64,000 nt of DNA from Clostridiales bacterium. GTDB taxonomy: Bacteria > Bacillota > Clostridia > Christensenellales > Aristaeellaceae. The stretch lies in contig SFIM01000010.1 of assembly GCA_004556155.1 (NCBI GenBank), positions 8,379 to 72,378 on the forward strand, in the 5' to 3' direction. Below, in pieces: positions 59,861-64,000 of this stretch. A model generated the notes under the pieces. The model was not told the origin of the DNA. It did no database searches and saw only the letters and a program-made list of their open reading frames with translations. Position 1 is the first letter of the stretch, and each line of letters opens with the position of its first letter. The position numbers were made by a program, and so were the translations under genes.

Positions 59861-60962
59861 CCTCCACCACAATGTCCGCCTCGCGGTAGCGGTCATGCCA
59901 GCCATAGGCGTTCCACTCATACAGGGTGGCAAAGCGCCGCGCGGCCACGCTGCCAAAGCCCAGCGCGTCGCAATCCACGCTTTGCAGCTTGTGCATCAGG
60001 CCGCTGATTTCGGCCTCTAAAAAGGCCGTCACGCCGGCTTCCGGCTCGCCGCTGAAAATGGAATACTCAATGATCACGGGCAGCTCCAGCGTCAATACGC
60101 TGCGGCTGTCCTTTTCTTCAATGCGCAGGCGATGCGGTTTTTTCCACTTGGCGCTGTAATAACGATCGCCAAAGGCAAAGAACAGCGATTGCGGTTCACC
60201 GATAATCAGGTGATACAGCTGCACCTCGTACCCCGTCAGGATGGTATAATCCCCGTTCGCGCCGATGGCCACGCCGCCCACATACTCCGCCGTGGACGCG
60301 CCCTGACGGGGCAGATCGCCGCCTTCCACATCCAGCGGCTGGCCGGGCTGCGGCGCGTCCAGGTTATCGTATACGTTCAACGACGCATAAGTAATCAGCG
60401 GCGCGCGCCACGAGCCGCTCAAATCGCGCAGCACGGCGGCCAGCGTGGTAGAGGGAATATATCCCTGCTGATCATAGTTTTCCAGCGTCGCATCCAGATA
60501 TTTGCTCAGCCGCTTGCCGATTTGCGGCTGCTGCTGCTGCAAAAACGTGCGCGCGTCGTCCCGGCACAGCACCAGCACAGCCTGGGAGCGGATGTTTTGC
60601 AGCTGCCCAACCTGGGAGAGTATATCCTGCAGGCGGACGGTTTGCAGGGAATCCAGGCTGATCACCACCTCGCGCAGCTGGCTGAAGCGCAGCGCGCGCG
60701 GGGTGGAGCCGCTCAGCGCGGCCAGGGCGTGCGGCCAATCCACGCCGGCGGCGCTCAGCGTCAGGTATTCCTGCCCGCCGCCATCATCCTGCCCCGCAGC
60801 GGATTTGCCCGTGTAATCGGGCGCCTTGATGGTGGCAACCACGCCGTTCTCGGTCACATCCACGCCCATGGAGATGATCATCAGGCTTAAATCCAGCCCG
60901 TCCGAGCAGCCGCACAGCAGCGGCAGCAGCGCGCACAAAAGCGCGCAAAGCGCCCGTTTCAC
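59826..60962 (-). CDS. gerC: Spore germination lipoprotein, Ger(x)C family
   Basis: The 378-residue protein has a lipoprotein signal (MKRALCALLCALLPLLCGCSDG). The Ger(x)C body follows: LDLSLMIISMGVDVTENG, LRFSQLREVVISLDSL, a middle domain and a C-terminal domain with the conserved YRYYSAKWKKPHRLRI-like region. It is the C subunit of a germinant receptor in the spore inner membrane. Its ATG overlaps the gerB stop, and its last 35 bases overlap the convergent trifunctional aro gene. Confidence 0.9.
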   Translation of the reverse strand: MKRALCALLCALLPLLCGCSDGLDLSLMIISMGVDVTENGVVATIKAPDYTGKSAAGQDDGGGQEYLTLSAAGVDWPHALAALSGSTPRALRFSQLREVVISLDSLQTVRLQDILSQVGQLQNIRSQAVLVLCRDDARTFLQQQQPQIGKRLSKYLDATLENYDQQGYIPSTTLAAVLRDLSGSWRAPLITYASLNVYDNLDAPQPGQPLDVEGGDLPRQGASTAEYVGGVAIGANGDYTILTGYEVQLYHLIIGEPQSLFFAFGDRYYSAKWKKPHRLRIEEKDSRSVLTLELPVIIEYSIFSGEPEAGVTAFLEAEISGLMHKLQSVDCDALGFGSVAARRFATLYEWNAYGWHDRYREADIVVEVKAQMRQAGRL

Positions 60963-62065
60963 GCGGCTTTCCCCTCCTTTTTGCGTGCAAAAGCGTTAAA
61001 GATCAATATCATCCCCACCAGCAGCACGGCGATGGGATAGCGCAGCGGCAGGACGGCCATCAGCGCCTTCTCGGCGATGTCCGCGCCGATGAGCGCCAAC
61101 GGCACGCACAAAAGCGCAAAGGGCAGCAGCGGCACGCGCAGCTTTGCCGCGCGCTTGACGCACGCGCACAGGAAGCTGCCCGAGCCCGCAAAGGCCACCA
61201 GGAACAGCAGCAGCTCGGTAATCAGCATCAGCGACCAGGCCAGGGTGCTGGGGCTGATGTTCATCAGCATTTGCAGCCGCAGGACAAAGCCCCAGCGCTC
61301 GCCCAGCGATGTGGCGGGCAGCACATAGGCGCAGCACAGCAGCAGCAGCGCGATCATGAATACCGCCACCAGCTGCGGCAGCCAGGTGCGCGCCTGGCGC
61401 GCCGCCTGACGCGGCTCGGCATGCGAAAGCAGCGGCAGCACCGCCGCCGTCCAGCAGCCCCCGCCGCCCAGCGCCGCGCAGCGCAGGGTGTGCCGCACGC
61501 CGTAGCCTGCCCAGGGAAACAGATACCCCGTCTCGCCCTGCGGCATCACTGTGGCGGCGCAGAACACAAACGACCCGATAAAGAACCACCGCAGGAACCG
61601 CGCCGTGCGCGAGGCCGCGTCGGGCGCTTTATAGGGCGTGCCGACGCCCACCGCGATGGCGGCGATCATGGCCAACCAGAAGCGCGGCGTGCCCGGCAGG
61701 ATAAACGCGCAGGTCAGCTCAATCATCGCCAGCAGATCTACCGCCATATCGCTGAGAAACAGCACCGCCAGCACGCCCGCAATCACCCGGTAAGGCGCGC
61801 GCTCAAAGGCGTTTTGCGGCATGCCGCGCGCAGCCAGCATGCCAAAGCCCCACAGCAGCAGCGCGGGGACGATCAGCAGCAGCGCGCCCCACCAGGCGCT
61901 GGTGGCTGCGACGGGCAGCATATACAGCGCCGAAAAGGCCAATAGCTGCGAAAACACCGTCATGCCCAGCATGATGGCCCCTTCGCGCATATGGTCTGCG
62001 CGGCGGCTCAGGTCGGATTGCTTTTCATCGTGCACCGGCGTTGCAGTTTGAAACAGCTTATTCAT
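60959..62065 (-). CDS. gerB: Spore germination permease subunit, GerAB/endospore germination family
   Basis: This 368-residue polytopic protein of about ten helices belongs to the GerAB/APC-superfamily subunit by layout and context. MREGAIMLGMTVFSQLLAFSALYMLPVAA opens the first helices and GYGVRHTLRCAALGGGGCWTAAVLPLL the middle. It is quite divergent from Bacillus GerAB, so the family call leans partly on its place between GerA and GerC. It binds germinants such as amino acids in studied members. It overlaps the gerA end by 8 bases. Confidence 0.82.
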   Translation of the reverse strand: MNKLFQTATPVHDEKQSDLSRRADHMREGAIMLGMTVFSQLLAFSALYMLPVAATSAWWGALLLIVPALLLWGFGMLAARGMPQNAFERAPYRVIAGVLAVLFLSDMAVDLLAMIELTCAFILPGTPRFWLAMIAAIAVGVGTPYKAPDAASRTARFLRWFFIGSFVFCAATVMPQGETGYLFPWAGYGVRHTLRCAALGGGGCWTAAVLPLLSHAEPRQAARQARTWLPQLVAVFMIALLLLCCAYVLPATSLGERWGFVLRLQMLMNISPSTLAWSLMLITELLLFLVAFAGSGSFLCACVKRAAKLRVPLLPFALLCVPLALIGADIAEKALMAVLPLRYPIAVLLVGMILIFNAFARKKEGKAA

Positions 62066-63560
62066 CCTTTTTCTCCCAGGCGCGCATCCGCCCGCGGCTT
62101 CGCAGCATGGCGGCCGGATTGCTCAGATATCCCCGCAGCCGCTGCCGCCACACAGGCATGCGCAGCGCCAGATCAGGATTGCGCGCGCGGCGCGGGGCAA
62201 AGGGCGCACACAGGGGCGCGCCCAGGCTGGTTTGGGCAAAGATGTGCAGCATCAGGATCAGCAGGCACAGCACCAGGCCAAAGTACCCCGCCAGCCCCGC
62301 CGCCACCACCAGCGCCAATTGCGCAATGCGCAGGGCGATGGACGAGGTATAATCGGGCATCACAAAGCTGCCCAGGCCGCTGAGCGCCACCAGCACAATC
62401 AGCAGCGGGCTGACCAGATCGGCCTCCGCCGCAGCCTGCCCCAGGATCAGCGCGCTGACCACGCCCAGGCTGCCGCCCATCATGGAGGGTACGCGCGTGC
62501 AGGCCTCGTTGATCAGGCTGAAGATAATCAGCATGCCGATGGTGGCCGGGAACACGCCGATGGGCACCTGCGATTGCGCCTCCTGCACGCTGGTCAGCAG
62601 CGGCAGCGGCATGCCCTCGGTATGAAAGTTGGTCAGCGCCACAAACATGGGCGGCACCAGCAGCGCCAACAATAGGCCCAGCATGCGCAGCAGGCGCAAA
62701 AACGCCCCGTACTGCCAGCGCAGCGAGGAATCGTCCGGCGCGTGAAAGAGCTCGGCCATGTTCATGGGCATGGACAGCATCTGCGGGGCGTTTTCAAGCC
62801 CCAGCAGGATCTGCCCGCTCAGCAGAAAGCTGACCGCGCGGTCAGGGCGCTCGGTGGTGACAATCTGCGGCAGCAGCGAATAAGGGCTGTCCTCCAGCAG
62901 CTGCTCCAGCATGCCCAGGGAGGATACATAGTCCACATTGCAGCCGTCCAAGCGGCGCTTGATCTCATCGATATTCTCCTTGCGCGCCACGCCGTCCAGA
63001 TACAGGATGCACACGCGTGCAGGCACGCGCGAACCAACGCTTGCCGCCTCGCTGACCAGCGCGGGCGTGCGCATCATGCGCCGCAGCAGCACCACGTTAT
63101 CGCGCAGCGATTCCGAAAACGCCTCCTGCGGCCCTTGCACCACCAGCTCGCCTGTGGTGCGCTGCACGCCGCGCTTGGCAAAGCCCTTGGCGTCCAGCGC
63201 AATGGCTCCGTCAATCTCCTCGCACAGCAGCAGCGCGTCGCCGTTCATCAGGCTGCCAATGGCCGTGGGCAGGCGCGTGGTGGGCGTGGCGCTGGGAATG
63301 GATAGGATCTCGCCCAGCAGCGTATCCTGGCTCCATTCCATATCCCGCGCCTGCTGACAGGGCGCGATCACCCCGCGCAGCAGCTTGTTATCGTCCGCCA
63401 TGCCGTCGATGTAAAACAGCGCCGCGCGCCGTCCCAGCACGCAGAAGCGGCGCAGCACCGCATCCTCGCACACCGGCCGGCGCAGCGTGTCGGATATCAG
63501 CTGTACCTTTTCATCAAAATCGCCCGTCAGCGCGGCGTTGCTTGCATATTCCAATGGCAT
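62058..63560 (-). CDS. gerA: Spore germination protein GerA family, A subunit
   Basis: The protein is 500 residues from ATG 63560, with GGAGGG 6 bases upstream. The soluble N-terminal half (about 1-285) has the family mark VQGPQEAFSESLRDNVVLLRRMMRTPAL. The C-terminal half (about 285-450) has membrane helices with LTNFHTEGMPLPLLTSVQEAQSQVPIG and EACTRVPSMMGGSLGVVSALILGQAAAEADLVSPLLI. It forms the ion-channel subunit of the germinant receptor with gerB and gerC. A sigma-G-like promoter stands just upstream. Confidence 0.95.
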   Translation of the reverse strand: MPLEYASNAALTGDFDEKVQLISDTLRRPVCEDAVLRRFCVLGRRAALFYIDGMADDNKLLRGVIAPCQQARDMEWSQDTLLGEILSIPSATPTTRLPTAIGSLMNGDALLLCEEIDGAIALDAKGFAKRGVQRTTGELVVQGPQEAFSESLRDNVVLLRRMMRTPALVSEAASVGSRVPARVCILYLDGVARKENIDEIKRRLDGCNVDYVSSLGMLEQLLEDSPYSLLPQIVTTERPDRAVSFLLSGQILLGLENAPQMLSMPMNMAELFHAPDDSSLRWQYGAFLRLLRMLGLLLALLVPPMFVALTNFHTEGMPLPLLTSVQEAQSQVPIGVFPATIGMLIIFSLINEACTRVPSMMGGSLGVVSALILGQAAAEADLVSPLLIVLVALSGLGSFVMPDYTSSIALRIAQLALVVAAGLAGYFGLVLCLLILMLHIFAQTSLGAPLCAPFAPRRARNPDLALRMPVWRQRLRGYLSNPAAMLRSRGRMRAWEKKDE

Positions 63561-63591
63561 GGCGCACCCTCCATATGATTGTGGCTATCCA

Positions 63592-63621
63592 AAGTATGGG
63601 CGTGCCGCGCCTTTACTATGC
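63592..63621 (-). promoter_or_regulatory. Sigma-G-like promoter of the gerA operon
   Basis: On the minus strand, GCATA (63621-63617) and CATACTT (63598-63592) are separated by exactly 18 bases. The forespore sigma-G consensus in Bacillus is about GHATR-18-CATWHTA, so only the last base of the -10 differs. The predicted start is about 25 bases before the gerA ATG. Forespore expression is what a germinant receptor operon needs. Confidence 0.7.
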
Positions 63622-63748
63622 GCGGGAAACGTGCTATCATAAATCAAATGGAGGCTTTGCCGCTGATGCGGAGAAGGCGGCGAGGCGCAGGGAGAAGAAT
63701 GAGGGGGATGCGTCGACTTACGTATGCTGGAAAATGTAGCCAACCAAA

Positions 63749-63904
63749 AGCCTTCTCCTTGAGGAGAAGGTGGGCGGCTTTAGCCGCTCGGATGAGGTGT
63801 AGCCGCCGCCGCGGCGTTATTTATATAGTTTTGATAACGGCCATTTCATGGCCTACACCTCATCAGTCAGCATTCGCTGACAGCTTCTCCTCAAGGAGAA
63901 GCCT
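63749..63904. repeat. MITE-like palindromic element with terminal inverted repeats
   Basis: The two ends are inverted copies of AGCCTTCTCCTTGAGGAGAAG (left, 63749 onward) and AGGCTTCTCCTTGAGGAGAAG (right, read on the minus strand from 63904). Each is followed, after its own small hairpin, by GATGAGGTGTAG. The inner hairpins differ in sequence but both pair: GCGGCTTTAGCCGC on the left, GTCAGCGAATGCTGAC on the right. A further hairpin GGCCAT-TTC-ATGGCC lies at 63839-63853. There is no coding capacity. It looks like a miniature non-autonomous element. Confidence 0.75.
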
Positions 63905-64000
63905 CAGGCTGTCGAAAAACCTTTTTCGACAGCCTGCCGATGCAAGTCAGCTAAAGCAGACTTGCATCGGGAACGTCATTTTCTTGTGAGCCTGCGGCTC
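63905..64000. repeat. Array of perfect hairpins at the window edge
   Basis: Three inverted repeats follow the MITE-like element directly: CAGGCTGTCGAAAAA/TTTTTCGACAGCCTG (63905-63936), CCGATGCAAGTC/GACTTGCATCGG (63937-63970) and GAGCC/GGCTC (63988-64000, probably cut by the window edge). The last part, ATTTTCTTGTGAGCCTGCGG plus CTC, matches the minus strand of 23796-23818 at 22 of 23 positions. No gene is seen from 63561 to the end. Confidence 0.75.

Noticed and set aside
63579..63989. Plus-strand open frame of 136 codons at the window end
   Set aside because: It runs through the MITE-like palindromes and the hairpin array, its product is Arg/Ser-rich low-complexity sequence, and no ribosome site is convincing.

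Overview
The window is chromosomal DNA of a GC-rich, endospore-forming member of the Bacillota, most likely an anaerobic Clostridia lineage. The signs are a complete S10-spc-alpha ribosomal cluster in the Gram-positive order, a gerA-type germinant receptor operon, spoIIID next to mreB, strong AGGAGG-like ribosome sites, many textbook sigma-A promoters (17-base spacers), an NADPH-motif-lacking thioredoxin reductase of the kind known in clostridia, and an LplB/YtcP-type sugar importer. The genus cannot be fixed by eye. No rRNA, tRNA, CRISPR array, prophage or transposase gene was seen.

Layout. Positions 1-4813 (minus strand) hold the start of a sulfatase with its own promoter, then a tightly overlapped operon read as MerR-RDD fusion, ybaK, Nudix hydrolase and AraC regulator, preceded by a second RDD membrane protein that is a paralogue of the fusion's C-terminal part. 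Positions 4864-21208 (minus strand) are one large ribosomal protein cluster: S10, L3, L4, L23, L2, S19, L22, S3, L16, L29, S17, L14, L24, L5, S14, S8, L6, L18, S5, L30, L15, SecY, Adk, Map, a KOW protein, IF-1, L36, S13, S11, S4, RpoA, L17. It has a strong promoter and structured leader at the S10 end, a second structured leader before S13, and a terminator after L17.

Positions 21398-28880 carry an E2-like acyltransferase fold protein with altered catalytic residues, a LacI regulator, a block of back-to-back hairpins, a GlpA/GlpB-like FAD oxidoreductase pair, prmC and yqhQ. Positions 28923-43630 mix envelope proteins (LRR, CARDB-like, two small secreted proteins), mfd, GNAT/YoaP plus GyrI-like, an HD-GYP protein, an alpha/beta hydrolase, trpS, a thioredoxin reductase-like flavoprotein and truA. 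Positions 43630-48690 are a TetR regulator divergent from a sugar ABC importer (binding protein and two permeases) followed by a GDPD-fold protein.

Positions 48699-53764 (minus) carry mreB, spoIIID, an orphan DNA methyltransferase, a Cys-cluster protein, rluD, lspA and a DUF5665-like protein. Positions 53785-59860 (plus) are a shikimate-pathway operon: aspartokinase, aroB, aroA, aroC and a single protein fusing chorismate mutase, shikimate dehydrogenase and shikimate kinase. It runs head-on into the gerA-gerB-gerC operon (63560-59826), which has a sigma-G-like promoter. The window ends in a MITE-like palindromic repeat and another hairpin array that shares a motif with the array near 23.8 kb.
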